From: JBLNDJ01 sp050261515
GTDB lineage: Bacteria > Acidobacteriota > Terriglobia > Bryobacterales > Bryobacteraceae
Reading direction: 5' to 3'
NCBI GenBank assembly: GCA_050261515.1
Contig: JBLNDJ010000060.1
Coordinates: 186,001 to 250,000 of the forward strand
DNA length: 64,000 bases
The notes under the pieces are model-generated. The model ran no database searches. It was given only the letters and a program-made list of their open reading frames with translations, and had not been told where the DNA came from. This document shows, piece after piece, positions 41,912 through 50,429 of the stretch. A program made the position numbers and the translations under genes. Numbering within the stretch: position 1 is the stretch's first letter; each line of letters opens with the position of its first letter.

Positions 41912-43036
41912 ATGGAATTCACCGTCAACAAGGCAGATCTGGTTCGGGAACTAAACCTTTCGCAAGGGGTCGTGGAGAAGCGGACGACTATCCCGATTCT
42001 CTCGAATGTCCTCATGGAGACCCAGGGGGACCGTGTGCAGTTGACCGCGACCGACCTGGAACTCGGCATCCGGGCGTCCTTCCCCGCCAAGATCACGCGC
42101 GAAGGCGCGGGCACAGTGCCCGTACGGCGGCTGCTCGATTACGTCCGTTTGTTGCCCGATTCGGGCCTTACGCTGAAGTTCCTGGAGAACGACTGGGCCA
42201 GCATCACCTGCGGGCGCTCGCGCACGCGCATAGCGGGAATTTCGCGCGAGAGTTTTCCGGAGCTGCCGCAGATGCCGGACGTAGTGGCGGAGATTCCGGT
42301 TCCGCTGCTTACGTCGATGATCGCGAAAACCGTGTTCGCCATCTCGTCGGAGGAGTCGCGCTTCACCCTCAACGGCGCGCTGCTTCAGCTCAAGCCTGAC
42401 GGGATGCTCATGGTGGCCACCGACGGGCATCGCCTGGCATACGTCGAGGTCCCCGATGGCGTGCCGGGCATAAAGACTCCCTATCGCGGGCTGCTGCCCC
42501 GGAAGGCCATGGGCGAGATTCTGAAGCTCGCCGGTGAGAGCGGCCAGGATGCTGTCGTGAAATTCGCCGGCGACGACAATCACCTGTTCTTCGCTCTTGG
42601 CGACCGGCTCCTGATCAGCCGCAAGCTTACCGGCACGTTCCCTGATTTCGAGCGAGTGCTGCCGAAGGACCACAAGATCACCGTGACGCTGCCCAAGGAC
42701 GAGATACGGGCCGCGGTCGAGCGCGTCTCGCAGTTCGCCGACGAGCGCTCCCGCGCCATTCGCATGCAGCTCTGCCCGGGCGAGGTCAAAGTTTTTTCGT
42801 CGATTTCCGAAACCGGCGAGAGCGAAGAGGCGGTGCCCGCCGAGTACGAAGGCACCTCGCTCGAGATCGGTTTCAACGCGCAGTACCTGCTTGAATTCCT
42901 GCGCTCGATTTCAGAGGAGCGGGTGGTGTTCCTGTTCAAGGACCCGCACAGCGCGGCTGAGGTGCGGCCGGCTGCCGCCGAGGGCGGCGAGCTCCGCGAG
43001 CATTACCGCTACATCGTGATGCCCATGAGGATTTGA
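41912..43036 (+). CDS. dnaN: DNA polymerase III beta sliding clamp
   Basis: DnaN forms the ring-shaped dimer that tethers DNA polymerases and many repair proteins to DNA. The 374-residue sequence is of normal length, with three similar clamp domains. It opens MEFTVNKADLVRELNLSQGV and has TIPILSNVLMETQ, the domain II landmark FAISSEESRFTLNGALL, ATDGHRLAYVEVP, and the C-terminal YIVMPMRI, part of the protein-binding pocket. It lies 244 bp after dnaA and 42 bp before gyrB. Confidence 0.96.
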   Translation: MEFTVNKADLVRELNLSQGVVEKRTTIPILSNVLMETQGDRVQLTATDLELGIRASFPAKITREGAGTVPVRRLLDYVRLLPDSGLTLKFLENDWASITCGRSRTRIAGISRESFPELPQMPDVVAEIPVPLLTSMIAKTVFAISSEESRFTLNGALLQLKPDGMLMVATDGHRLAYVEVPDGVPGIKTPYRGLLPRKAMGEILKLAGESGQDAVVKFAGDDNHLFFALGDRLLISRKLTGTFPDFERVLPKDHKITVTLPKDEIRAAVERVSQFADERSRAIRMQLCPGEVKVFSSISETGESEEAVPAEYEGTSLEIGFNAQYLLEFLRSISEERVVFLFKDPHSAAEVRPAAAEGGELREHYRYIVMPMRI

Positions 43037-43078
43037 GGCGCCGCGCGTCCTCCTCCCTAAATTTCCGTAAGAGGTGCT

Positions 43079-45529
43079 ATGGCAACAAATTCGCAGCCCA
43101 ATAATGGTCAGGACAGAACGTACGATTCCAGCAGCATCAAGGTGCTTGAAGGCCTGGAAGCGGTGCGTCTGCGCCCCGCCATGTACATCGGTTCGACCGG
43201 TGTGACGGGCCTGCACCATTTGGTCTACGAGGTAGTGGACAACTCGGTGGACGAGGCGCTGGCCGGATACGCCAACGAAATCACGGTCACGATCCTCAGC
43301 GACAACTCGATCAGCGTGGTCGATAACGGCCGCGGTATTCCGGTGGACATGCACGCGGAGGAAGGCGTCTCGGCGGCCGAAGTCGTCATGACGAAGCTGC
43401 ACGCCGGCGGCAAGTTCGACACCAACAGCTACAAAGTCTCGGGCGGGCTGCACGGCGTCGGCGTGAGCTGCGTGAACGCGCTCTCCGAGTCGCTCGAGCT
43501 CGAGATCTGGCGGCCGAAGCCCGGCCAGGAATCCGGGCCGAGCTACACCTGGGTCCAGGAGTACGAGCGCGGCGTCCCCAAAGCGCCGCTCGAAATGAAG
43601 GGCAAAGCCGGCCGTAAGACCGGCACGAAGATCACCTTCAAGCCGGATCCGACCATCATGGTCGCCACCGAGTACAGCTACGACATCCTGTCGCAGCGCC
43701 TGCGCGAGCTGGCGTTCCTCAACAAGGGCCTCAAGATCACGCTCGTCGACGAGCGCGTCGATCCGCCGAAATCCCACGAGTTTTTCTACAGCGGCGGCAT
43801 CTCCGAGTTCATCAGGCACCTGAACAAGGGTAAGAACGTCCTGCACGACAAGCCGATTGCCTTCGAAGGTACGCGCGAGCTGCCCAACGGCGGCGTGCTG
43901 GCCATGGAAGTCGCCTTCCAGTACAACGACAGCTACAGCGACACGATTTTCAGCTTTGCCAATAACATCAACACCGTCGATGGCGGCTCGCACCTGACCG
44001 GCTTCCGCAGCGCCCTCACGGGAACCATCAACCGTTACGGCCAGCAGGCCGGGCTGTTCAAGGACGTGAAGGAGAATCTCTCGGGCGACGACGTCCGCGA
44101 GGGCCTCACCGCCGTGGTCAGCGTAAAGCTGCCGCAGCCGCAGTTCGAAGGACAGACCAAGGGCAAGCTGAATAGCGACATCGGCGGCTTTGTCACAGCG
44201 TTCGTGAACGACCGTCTGGGCGAGTACTTCGAGAAGAACCCGTCGGTGGCGAAGAAAATCGTCGGCAAGGCGATCGATGCATCCCGGGCCCGCGAGGCGG
44301 CGCGCAAGGCGCGCGATCTCACCCGGCGCAAGGGCGCGCTCGATTCGGGCGGCCTGCCCGGCAAGCTCGCCGACTGCCAGGAGAAGGACCCGCTGCGCTG
44401 CGAACTCTTCCTGGTCGAGGGCGAATCGGCCGGCGGCACCGCCAAAATGGGCCGCGACCGCCGCTACCAGGCGATTTTGCCGTTGCGCGGCAAGATCCTG
44501 AACGTCGAGAAGGCCCGCACCGATAAGATGCTCAGCCACGAGGAAATCCGTACGATGATTACGGCCCTCGGAACAGGCATCCGCGATGACTTCGATATCA
44601 GCCGGCTGCGCTACTCGAAGGTCATCATTATGACCGACGCCGACGTGGACGGCTCGCACATCCGCACGCTGCTGCTCACGTTCTTCTACCGCCAGATGGG
44701 GGAGCTGATCGCGAACGGCAACGTCTACGTGGCTCAGCCGCCGCTCTACCGCATCAAGAAGGGCAAGAACGAGCGGTATATCAAGAACGAAGATGAGTTT
44801 GTTCGCGAAGTGCTCCGGCGCGCGACCGAGAACGTCGCGGTGGAGATTGACGGCGGGCAGCGGCTCGAAGGAGCCGAGCTGCGGTCGTTCCTGAACTCCC
44901 TCAGCGAGTACCAGCAGTTGTTCGCGCGCGTCGAGCGCAAGCTGCGCGACGCCCGCGTTGTCGAGATCCTTTCGAACCCCGAGCTGAAGATCGATTCGAA
45001 GGCGGATTTCGGCGGGCGCGAAAACGTGGCGGCGCTCTACGAGGCCGTTAAGGCGGCCGGCATCAAGCCCGAGCTGAAGCGCGACGAGGAACACTCCTCC
45101 TGGTCGGTTAGCTTCCACGACCATACGCAGGCCGAGCGCAACATCGACATCCAGCTCGCCGCCTTGCCCGAGTACAGGCGCCTGCGCGCGGTGGCCAAAC
45201 AGATCGGGCGCTACAACCGCCCGCCGTTCGTTGTGGTGAAGGACAGTTCGCGCGAGACGCGCTCCAACTGGGCCGAGCTGCTCGATCACGCCAAAGCCGA
45301 AGGCATGAAGGACGCGCAGGTACAGCGCTATAAGGGGCTCGGCGAGATGAACGCCGAGCAGTTGTGGGAGACCACAATGGATGCCGAGCGCCGCACGCTG
45401 CTTCAGGTGCGCTCGGAAGACGCCGTCGAAGCCAACGAGATCTTCACGACCCTGATGGGCGAGGACGTCGAGAACCGCCGCAAGTTCATCGAAGAGAACG
45501 CGCTCGACGTCCGCAACCTCGACGTCTAG
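43079..45529 (+). CDS. gyrB: DNA gyrase subunit B
   Basis: GyrB is the ATPase subunit of the type II topoisomerase that introduces negative supercoils. The 816 residues include the GHKL ATPase domain (EVVDNSVDEALAGYAN, DNGRGIPVDMHAEEG, SGGLHGVGVSCVNALS), the transducer domain, the Toprim domain (LFLVEGESAGGTAKMGRDR; IIMTDADVDGSHIRTLLLTF) and the C-terminal tail domain (QRYKGLGEMNAEQLWETTMD). The Toprim motif reads EGESAGG instead of the common EGDSAGG, but the catalytic Glu is kept. recF, often between dnaN and gyrB, is absent. AGAGGT lies just before the ATG. A large hairpin follows. Confidence 0.95.
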   Translation: MATNSQPNNGQDRTYDSSSIKVLEGLEAVRLRPAMYIGSTGVTGLHHLVYEVVDNSVDEALAGYANEITVTILSDNSISVVDNGRGIPVDMHAEEGVSAAEVVMTKLHAGGKFDTNSYKVSGGLHGVGVSCVNALSESLELEIWRPKPGQESGPSYTWVQEYERGVPKAPLEMKGKAGRKTGTKITFKPDPTIMVATEYSYDILSQRLRELAFLNKGLKITLVDERVDPPKSHEFFYSGGISEFIRHLNKGKNVLHDKPIAFEGTRELPNGGVLAMEVAFQYNDSYSDTIFSFANNINTVDGGSHLTGFRSALTGTINRYGQQAGLFKDVKENLSGDDVREGLTAVVSVKLPQPQFEGQTKGKLNSDIGGFVTAFVNDRLGEYFEKNPSVAKKIVGKAIDASRAREAARKARDLTRRKGALDSGGLPGKLADCQEKDPLRCELFLVEGESAGGTAKMGRDRRYQAILPLRGKILNVEKARTDKMLSHEEIRTMITALGTGIRDDFDISRLRYSKVIIMTDADVDGSHIRTLLLTFFYRQMGELIANGNVYVAQPPLYRIKKGKNERYIKNEDEFVREVLRRATENVAVEIDGGQRLEGAELRSFLNSLSEYQQLFARVERKLRDARVVEILSNPELKIDSKADFGGRENVAALYEAVKAAGIKPELKRDEEHSSWSVSFHDHTQAERNIDIQLAALPEYRRLRAVAKQIGRYNRPPFVVVKDSSRETRSNWAELLDHAKAEGMKDAQVQRYKGLGEMNAEQLWETTMDAERRTLLQVRSEDAVEANEIFTTLMGEDVENRRKFIEENALDVRNLDV

Positions 45530-45547
45530 ACAAACAAACAGCCAAGA

Positions 45548-45600
45548 GGGGACGGGCAACCTTTTTGCGAATTTGCAAAAAAGGCGTCTGTCCCCTTTTT
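45548..45600 (+). terminator. long palindromic hairpin after gyrB (terminator / REP-like)
   Basis: The two arms 45548-45568 (beginning GGGGAC, ending TTTTTGC) and 45575-45595 (beginning GCAAAAA, ending GTCCCC) pair over 21 positions with two G-U wobbles and three mismatches around a six-base loop, GAATTT. A T run (45596-45600) follows, which fits a rho-independent terminator for gyrB. The arms with GGGGAC ends also resemble dispersed REP-type palindromes. Confidence 0.6.
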
Positions 45601-46027
45601 GTTGGCGCTAAAAACCTAAACACCCCTGTGTCGTAGTTCAACATAGTGCGGGTTAGTGTTACGACGCGACTTACCAGCTTCCAGCCGGACGCGATGCGGC
45701 AATTCTCAATAACAGCCGGCGGCCGATCTTAGCAGAATCCCCAATTGACGGGCATTTCGTAAATGGCTGCTAAGTTGCCAAACAAACTATTCCCCTCTCC
45801 GCCTTGTAAGTCACGCGACGCGAACCTCGCGGCCAGTGCTACTTTCCTCCCTCGGCGGCGAGGGGTTTCTCTACTCTTTAACCTAGTTGAATAATAACTG
45901 CGTTAAATAACACACCGGGTTAAGCGATTTCGCCCACTTTCCTGCCGCGTCCTTCGCGCGCGCGTTGAGCCTGTGGAACTTACCGTTGCGCGCGAGATGG
46001 ACTCCAAACTGCCATGCCCGGTGCGGC
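45601..46027 (+). other. gene-free spacer before the marR-hdr-mvh operon
   Basis: No credible coding frame is seen on either strand in these 427 bases. The end is AT-rich for this genome: 45885-45912 contains GTTGAATAATAAC and GTTAAATAAC, two GTT...AAC half-palindromes that could be MarR-type operator sites or include a -10 element. A weak inverted repeat GTCGTA/TACGAC flanks 45630-45665. This marks the border between the origin cluster and the hydrogenase cluster. Confidence 0.4.
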
Positions 46028-46513
46028 ATGCGCGAAACGGCGTCGGCAATCGAGGAGTTTCTCGGAACCACGCACGTCTTTGCTCTCGCGCTCACGAACC
46101 TGCTCGAAGCGAGCATTCTGCGCGAGATCGCCGGCGCGCAGCTCACCGGCGCACAAATGAAAGCCCTCAAACTGATCGCGCGCGCCGAAGCGCAGACGAT
46201 CGGTGATGTCGCGGCGTTCCTCGGCGTCAGCGACGCCGCGGCGTCGAAGACCGTAGACCGGCTGGTCCGGCGCAGGCTCGTCCGGCGCACCGAGCGCGAG
46301 CAGGACCGCCGCGCCAATGAACTGGCCCTTACAACCGCCGGCACGCGCATTATCAGCCAATACGAGGCCGTGCGCGAAAGACGCCTGGCGGAGGTCTTCC
46401 GCGAGGTCCCCTCGAAGGAGCTCGAGAAGGCCGCCTCGCTGCTCGGCCGCATTGCCGAAAATATCGCGCAAGCCGCCGGCGTGCCCCGCCGCAGTATCGG
46501 AGAAAACTCATGA
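46028..46513 (+). CDS. MarR family transcriptional regulator
   Basis: The 161-residue protein has a winged helix-turn-helix of the MarR type: LTGAQMKALKLIARAEAQTI, DVAAFLGVSDAAASKTVDRL as the recognition helix, and the wing RRTEREQDRRANELALT. MarR proteins are dimeric repressors that respond to small molecules or oxidants. The ATG at 46028 gives a normal N-terminus; a TTG at 45965 would add 21 poorly conserved residues. Its stop overlaps the hdrC start (ATGA), so it is the first gene of the Hdr-Mvh operon and probably controls it. There are few cysteines, so thiol sensing is not evident. Confidence 0.85.
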   Translation: MRETASAIEEFLGTTHVFALALTNLLEASILREIAGAQLTGAQMKALKLIARAEAQTIGDVAAFLGVSDAAASKTVDRLVRRRLVRRTEREQDRRANELALTTAGTRIISQYEAVRERRLAEVFREVPSKELEKAASLLGRIAENIAQAAGVPRRSIGENS

Positions 46514-47088
46514 CCGAGATCGCAATGACGATGAAGTACCAGCGGGAAGCCGATCCCGGGTGGTCCGCTCATATACGCGAACTGCCCGGGTGCGAGCGTG
46601 TTTCCTCGTGCATCCAGTGCGGCACCTGCTCGGGCACCTGCCCGATGTCGATTTACATGGACTACACCCCGCGGCGCATCATCTCGCTCATCCGCGAGGG
46701 CTTCAAGGAGGACGCACTCGGCTCGAAAACCATCTGGCTGTGCGCGTCGTGCTACTCGTGTACGGTCGAGTGTCCCCAGCAGGTGCACATCACCGACGTG
46801 ATGTACACGCTGAAACGCGAGGCCATCCGCGAGAAGAAGTTCCCGGCGCGGTTCCCGATCCCGGTGCTGGCGCGAGAGTTCTACGCGATCGTCAAGCGCC
46901 GCGGCCGCAGCTCCGAGATTCCGCTCGTGCTGCGAATGGCGCTCAAGTCGAACCCGTTCATCCTGCTCACGATGATGAAGTCCGGCTGGGACCTGTTCCG
47001 CACAGGCCGCATCTCGCTCAAGTACGAGCGCATCAAGCAGGCGGACAAGCTCGAAAAGGCGCTCTCCGCGACCAAGGAGGTGGCCTGA
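46510..47088 (+). CDS. hdrC: heterodisulfide reductase subunit C-like, iron-sulfur protein
   Basis: HdrC is the small ferredoxin-like subunit of heterodisulfide reductases and passes electrons from HdrA to HdrB. The 192-residue product carries two complete [4Fe-4S] motifs: Cys34, 37, 40, 44 in CIQCGTCSGTCP and Cys78, 81, 84, 88 in CASCYSCTVECP. The C-terminal part is helical and basic (PFILLTMMKSGWDLFRTGR). It is coupled to marR upstream and hdrB downstream by 4-bp and 3-bp overlaps. No transmembrane helix is evident, so this is the soluble Hdr type. Confidence 0.9.
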   Translation: MTEIAMTMKYQREADPGWSAHIRELPGCERVSSCIQCGTCSGTCPMSIYMDYTPRRIISLIREGFKEDALGSKTIWLCASCYSCTVECPQQVHITDVMYTLKREAIREKKFPARFPIPVLAREFYAIVKRRGRSSEIPLVLRMALKSNPFILLTMMKSGWDLFRTGRISLKYERIKQADKLEKALSATKEVA

Positions 47089-47972
47089 TGCCCGAAAAGA
47101 ATGGTTATCTCTACTTCCCGGGCTGCTCGCTGCGCGCGACCGGCGCGGCCTACGAGGAGAGCCTGCTCGAAGTCTTCCGCGTGCTCGGCCTTCCGCTCGA
47201 TGAGCTCGAAGACTGGAACTGCTGCGGCGCGACCTCCTATATGGCCGTCGATGAGGGCGCGGCCTTTCTGCTCTCGGCGCGCAACCTGTCGATCGCGGCC
47301 GAGAAGGACAACCGCGACCTGATGGCGCCGTGCGCGGCCTGCTACCTGGTGCTGCGCAAGACGCAGGATTACGTGAACCAGTATCCCGAGATCCGCGAGC
47401 GCGTCGAAGCCGGGCTGCGGACGGCGGAGCTGAAGCCGTTCGACGGCGTGAAGGTCCGGCACCCGCTCGAGATCCTTTACAACGACATCGGCCTGAAAGC
47501 GCTCAAGGACAAAGTGGTGCGCAAGTGGCAGGGCGGCAAAATCGCCTGCTACTACGGCTGCCAGGCCGTGCGGCCGTATCACGAGGTGGACCGGCCGCAC
47601 AACCCGATGCGCATGGACGAGCTCATGAACGCCTGCGGCGCCCAGACCATCGACTACGCGCTCAAGACGAAATGCTGCGGCGGCTCGCTCACGGGCACCA
47701 TCCACCAGGTCGGCGTCCGGCTGAGCGAACTGCTCATCCGTGAGGCCGTGCGCAAGGGCGCCGGGTGCATCGTCACCATCTGCCCGCTGTGCCAGTTCAA
47801 CCTGGACACCTACCAGTCGGAGATGAAGCTCAACATTCCGGTCCTTTATTTCACCCAGGTGCTCGGCTGGGCGCTCGGAGGCGACGTGAAAAAGCTCGGC
47901 CTGAAGCGCTCGATTTCCGGCGCGGGCGCGATCAAGCAGTGGTTTTACAACCATCAGGAGGTGCGGGCGTGA
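47088..47972 (+). CDS. hdrB: heterodisulfide reductase subunit B-like, CCG-domain protein
   Basis: HdrB holds the active site of heterodisulfide reductase, two non-cubane [4Fe-4S] clusters bound by CCG domains. Both domains are complete in this 294-residue chain: Cys13, Cys45-Cys46, Cys82 and Cys85 (NCCGATSYM, APCAACYLV); and Cys154/158, Cys196-Cys197, Cys232 and Cys235 (KCCGGSLTG, ICPLCQFNL). In methanogens the substrate is CoM-S-S-CoB; bacteria lack these thiols, so another disulfide or acceptor must be used here. The start at 47088 overlaps the hdrC stop (TGATG). Confidence 0.9.
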   Translation: MPEKNGYLYFPGCSLRATGAAYEESLLEVFRVLGLPLDELEDWNCCGATSYMAVDEGAAFLLSARNLSIAAEKDNRDLMAPCAACYLVLRKTQDYVNQYPEIRERVEAGLRTAELKPFDGVKVRHPLEILYNDIGLKALKDKVVRKWQGGKIACYYGCQAVRPYHEVDRPHNPMRMDELMNACGAQTIDYALKTKCCGGSLTGTIHQVGVRLSELLIREAVRKGAGCIVTICPLCQFNLDTYQSEMKLNIPVLYFTQVLGWALGGDVKKLGLKRSISGAGAIKQWFYNHQEVRA

Positions 47973-49951
47973 TGTCTGACATTCGAATCGGAGTCTACGT
48001 CTGCCACTGCGGGTCCAACATCGGCGCGGTCGTGGACTGCAAGGCCGTGGCCGAGTACGCGGGCGCGATGCAGCACGTCGTGGTCGCGCGCGATTACAAG
48101 TACATGTGTTCGGACCCCGGCCAGGACCTGCTCGTCAAGGATATTCAGGAGCACAAGCTGAACCGGATCGTGGTGGCGTCCTGTTCGCCGCATCTGCACG
48201 AGCACACGTTCCGCACCGCGACGGCCAAAAGTGGGCTGAACGAATTTTATATGCAGATGGTGAACATCCGCGAGCATGACTCGTGGGTGCACACAAACCG
48301 CGCCGCTGCCACTGAGAAAGCCAAGGACCTGGTGCGCGCGGCCGTGCGCCGCGTGGCGCTGCACACGGCGCTCCAGCGCGCGCGTGTGGACGTGCATCCC
48401 GATGTGCTCGTGGTCGGCGGAGGCATCGCCGGAATCCACGCGGCGCTCACGCTCGCCAACGCGGGCAAGAAGGTCTACCTCGTCGAGCGCGCCCCCACCA
48501 TCGGCGGCCACATGGCGATGTTCGACAAGACTTTTCCCACACTCGACTGCGCTGCCTGCATCCTCACGCCGAAGATGTCGCAGGTCAAGGCCCACCCGAA
48601 CATCACGCTGTGGAGTTACTCGGACGTTCAGAAGGTGGAAGGTTACGTCGGCAACTACAGCGTGCAAGTGCTGCGGCGCACGCGCTACATCCGCGAGGAT
48701 CTGTGCTCGGGCTGCCAGCAGTGCATCGAAGGCTGCATCTACAAGCAGGCGAAGTTCGACGACGAGTTCAACCAGGGCCTCGGCAAACGCAGGCCGGTTT
48801 ATCTCCCCTTCCCGCAGGCCGTGCCGCAGACGCCGGTCATCGACCCCGAGACCTGCATCATGTTCAAGTCCGGGAAATGCAAGAAGACCTGCGTCGATGC
48901 CTGCGAGCGCGGCGCGATCGACTTCGAGCTGAAGGACGAGGTGAAGGAGATCAAGGTCGGGACGATCATCGTCGCCACCGGCTTCCAGCCCTTCGAGGCC
49001 GAGCGCGTTCCCTACTACGGCTACGGGCGCTACCCGAACGTCTACACGTCGCTCGAAGTCGAGCGGCTGGTCAACGCCTCGGGCCCGACCTCGGGGCATG
49101 TCACCCTCCGCGACGGCAAGGAACCGAAATCGATCGGCATCGTCCACTGCGTCGGCTCGCGCGACGAGAACACGAACCGCTGGTGCTCGCGCGTCTGCTG
49201 CATGTACTCGCTGAAACTCGCGCACCTGCTCCAGGAGCACACCGGCGCCGAGATTTTCAACTTCTATATCGACATGCGCACGCCGGGCAAGGGCTTCGAG
49301 GAGTTCTACCAGCGCCTGCTCAAAGAGGGCGTGCACTTCGTTCGCGGGCGCGTTGCCGAAGTGACCGACTGGGCGCTCGACCCGAGCGAAGAGGGCAGGC
49401 TCGTGATTCGCGTCGAGGACACGCTGCTCGGCGTGGTGCGGCGCATCCCGGTCGATATGGTCGTGCTCTCGGTCGGCTTGGAGCCTCACAAGGACGCGCA
49501 GGATGTGCGGCGCATGTTCAACATCACCTGCTCGAACGAGGGCTGGTTCCTGGAGCGGCATCCGAAGCTCGCTCCGGTGAACACGTTCACCGACGGCATT
49601 TTCCTCGCCGGCGCGTGCCAGGGTCCGAAGGACATTCCGGACACGGTCGCGCAGGCCGGGGCCGCGGCCGCCGAGGCACTGGCGCTCATCGACGCGGGCC
49701 ATGTGGAGCAGGAGCCGAACACGGCCTACGTGATCGAAGAAGAGTGCTCGGGCTGCAAGACCTGCGTCCCGCTCTGCCCCTACAGCGCAATCACGTTCAA
49801 GGCCGACGTCAGGAAGGCCGAAGTGAACCCGGCGCTGTGCAAGGGCTGCGGCACGTGCGTCGCGGCGTGTCCCTCGGGCTCGCTCCAGCAGCACCTGTTC
49901 GAGGACGCGGAAATTTTCGAGGAGATCGAAGGAGTGCTAGCCCATGTCTGA
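47972..49951 (+). CDS. hdrA: heterodisulfide reductase subunit A-like flavoprotein
   Basis: HdrA carries the bifurcating FAD. The 659-residue protein shows the N-terminal HdrA domain (VYVCHCGSNIGAVVD), a Rossmann FAD site (VLVVGGGIAGIHAALTLANA, about 143-162), a first iron-sulfur region (CSGCQQCIEGC, near 246-256), and two C-terminal ferredoxin motifs (CSGCKTCVPLCP near 592 and CKGCGTCVAACPSGS near 622). It is the family's ordinary full length. AGGAGGT lies before both the GTG at 47969 and the ATG at 47972; the ATG is used. In Hdr-Mvh complexes HdrA receives electrons from MvhD and splits them between HdrB and ferredoxin. Confidence 0.92.
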   Translation: MSDIRIGVYVCHCGSNIGAVVDCKAVAEYAGAMQHVVVARDYKYMCSDPGQDLLVKDIQEHKLNRIVVASCSPHLHEHTFRTATAKSGLNEFYMQMVNIREHDSWVHTNRAAATEKAKDLVRAAVRRVALHTALQRARVDVHPDVLVVGGGIAGIHAALTLANAGKKVYLVERAPTIGGHMAMFDKTFPTLDCAACILTPKMSQVKAHPNITLWSYSDVQKVEGYVGNYSVQVLRRTRYIREDLCSGCQQCIEGCIYKQAKFDDEFNQGLGKRRPVYLPFPQAVPQTPVIDPETCIMFKSGKCKKTCVDACERGAIDFELKDEVKEIKVGTIIVATGFQPFEAERVPYYGYGRYPNVYTSLEVERLVNASGPTSGHVTLRDGKEPKSIGIVHCVGSRDENTNRWCSRVCCMYSLKLAHLLQEHTGAEIFNFYIDMRTPGKGFEEFYQRLLKEGVHFVRGRVAEVTDWALDPSEEGRLVIRVEDTLLGVVRRIPVDMVVLSVGLEPHKDAQDVRRMFNITCSNEGWFLERHPKLAPVNTFTDGIFLAGACQGPKDIPDTVAQAGAAAAEALALIDAGHVEQEPNTAYVIEEECSGCKTCVPLCPYSAITFKADVRKAEVNPALCKGCGTCVAACPSGSLQQHLFEDAEIFEEIEGVLAHV

Positions 49952-50429
49952 ACTGGTCAACGTACAAACGGGCGGGTTTGAGCCGCGCATCGTCGCGATT
50001 TTCTGCAACTGGTGCACGTACCTGGCGGCCGATCTCGCGGGCACGTCGCGCATCAAGTACCCGCCGAATGCGCGCGTGGTCCGCGTGATGTGCTCGGGGC
50101 GCGTGGACCCGCAGTTCGTTCTCGACGCCTTCGCCAACGGCGCCGACGGCGTGCTCATCGGCGGCTGCCATCCGGGCGACTGCCATTACCAGGAAGGGAA
50201 CTACAAAACGCTGCGGCGCGTGTCGTTGCTGAAACGCGTGCTGAAGGAAATGGGCATCGAAGAGGAGCGCTTCCGCCTGGAGTGGATCTCGGCGGCCGAA
50301 GGCGACCGCGTCCGCGTCGTGATGGAAGACATGGTGGCGAAGCTCAAGCAGCTCGGCCCGCTGAACCTCTCGCGCACCGCCGTCGTTCACGGCGCGGCCG
50401 AAATTGCCGAAGCGGAGGTGACTGCCTGA
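49944..50429 (+). CDS. mvhD: F420-non-reducing hydrogenase iron-sulfur subunit D-like
   Basis: MvhD is the [2Fe-2S] protein that links the [NiFe] hydrogenase to HdrA. The 161-residue product has the family pattern: IVAIFCNWCTYLAADLAGTS, VMCSGRVDPQFVLDAF and IGGCHPGDCHYQEGNYK, with the conserved cysteines. It overlaps hdrA by 8 bp and mvhG by 3 bp. Its presence between the Hdr and hydrogenase genes shows that the two enzymes form one complex. Confidence 0.92.
   Translation: MSELVNVQTGGFEPRIVAIFCNWCTYLAADLAGTSRIKYPPNARVVRVMCSGRVDPQFVLDAFANGADGVLIGGCHPGDCHYQEGNYKTLRRVSLLKRVLKEMGIEEERFRLEWISAAEGDRVRVVMEDMVAKLKQLGPLNLSRTAVVHGAAEIAEAEVTA

Noticed and set aside
42911..45559. 882-codon open frame on the minus strand
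   Set aside because: It is fully antisense to dnaN/gyrB and has low-complexity Arg/Ala/Val-rich sequence without domains; it is a high-GC shadow.
45965..46027. TTG start for the MarR regulator
   Set aside because: The extra 21 residues do not resemble MarR N-termini; the ATG at 46028 gives a usual length.
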